From Prevotella sp. (lineage in GTDB: Bacteria; Bacteroidota; Bacteroidia; Bacteroidales; Bacteroidaceae), in contig JAFTGB010000042.1 of the NCBI GenBank assembly GCA_017458125.1, forward strand, positions 42,045-106,044: a stretch of 64,000 bases of DNA. Direction: 5' to 3'. How positions within the stretch are numbered: the first letter of the stretch is position 1; each line of letters opens with the position of its first letter. The notes below the pieces were generated by a model. The model worked only from the letters and a program-made list of their open reading frames with translations, was not told the origin of the DNA and ran no database searches. Shown here in pieces: positions 63,820 to 64,000 of the stretch. The translations under genes and the position numbers were made by a program.

Positions 63820-63827
63820 CAAAGGTA
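63820..63827 (-). promoter_or_regulatory. -7 box TACCTTTG for the TIGR04076 pseudogene
   Basis: It lies 58 bases upstream of the ATG at 63762; the promoter has outlived the gene. Confidence 0.55.
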
Positions 63828-63848
63828 CGTTTTTTGCACGTTTTTGAG

Positions 63849-63856
63849 TATTTTTG
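63849..63856 (+). promoter_or_regulatory. -7 box TATTTTTG for the nitroreductase
   Basis: It lies 38 bases upstream of the ATG at 63894; divergent from the box at 63820-63827. Confidence 0.55.
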
Positions 63857-63893
63857 CACCGATTATTAGGATAGTTTATCAAATAAAGGCAAT

Positions 63894-64000
63894 ATGAACT
63901 TCTTAGAACTGGTAAAAAACAGATACAGTTGCAGGGCATACAAACCCCTCAGCGTGGAGAAAGAGAAACTCGACTATATCCTGGAGTGTGTACGTTTTGC
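63894..64000 (+). CDS. Nitroreductase family protein, 5' end only
   Basis: Cut off by the window after 35 codons. MNFLELVKNRYSCRAYKPL fits the N-terminal FMN-binding motif (Arg-x-Ser/Cys-x-Arg) of flavin-dependent nitroreductases. The substrate is unknown. Confidence 0.8.
   Translation, partial: MNFLELVKNRYSCRAYKPLSVEKEKLDYILECVRF

Overview
The window is a 64-kb piece of a Bacteroidales chromosome, most likely Prevotella or a close relative. The evidence is: the promoter -7 box of that phylum, TAnnTTTG, in front of at least 25 genes; little or no Shine-Dalgarno sequence; a PorZ-type component of the type IX secretion system; a three-gene fumarate reductase with a di-haem cytochrome b; and a xylan cluster (symporter, GH10, GH43) arranged like the xynD-xynA-xynB operon known from the rumen species Prevotella bryantii. 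Family assignments rest on recognised motifs and protein length; no database search was possible.

Layout. 0-16 kb: ychF, lgt, mutS (-), a secreted protein (-), leuS, a YitT-like transporter, rdgB, porZ, a GT-C glycosyltransferase, an acyltransferase and nadA (-). 16-17.7 kb: an AT-rich intergenic region with several DnaA boxes (candidate replication origin), a SpoU methyltransferase and a thioesterase. 17.7-29.4 kb: polA (-), a polyprenyl synthase, a dtd-orf83-mazG-deoC operon (-), and a mnmG-apt-uvrC operon (-) whose two spacers each hold a ParB-type parS site, then guaD. 29.5-33.6 kb: frdCAB and ferritin (-). 33.65-35.4 kb: a structured, probably non-coding RNA region, a secreted unknown protein and a decayed transposase. 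35.3-39.9 kb: a seven-gene (-) operon rich in DNA-damage functions (UDG-like, NUDIX, Ogt, AlkD), divergent from vsr. 39.9-50 kb: a one-chain amino-acid ABC importer, rubredoxin/GT9/DUF4254 (-), pdxB, acpP-fabF-rnc, and an ABC ATPase. 49.5-57.7 kb: the xylan cluster (symporter, GH10, GH43, ECF sigma factor; divergent SASA-type esterase; MsrA-esterase fusion). 58-64 kb: a 1600-residue exonuclease-RecQ-UvrD helicase, a patch of gene fragments, and the start of a nitroreductase.

Stand-out observations: (1) DnaA boxes at 16.0-16.2 kb, two parS sites at 26.2 and 26.8 kb and mnmG nearby point to the chromosomal origin region. (2) Ferritin and msrA share about 120 bp of near-identical upstream DNA, and the ferritin copy leads into a roughly 355-nt structured transcript with mutually exclusive terminator and anti-terminator helices. 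(3) The terminal helicase joins three nucleic-acid activities in one chain. (4) Palindromic and short-period repeats are dense, some of them translated inside genes (porZ, vsr, the ABC importer), and a REP-type transposase relic is present.
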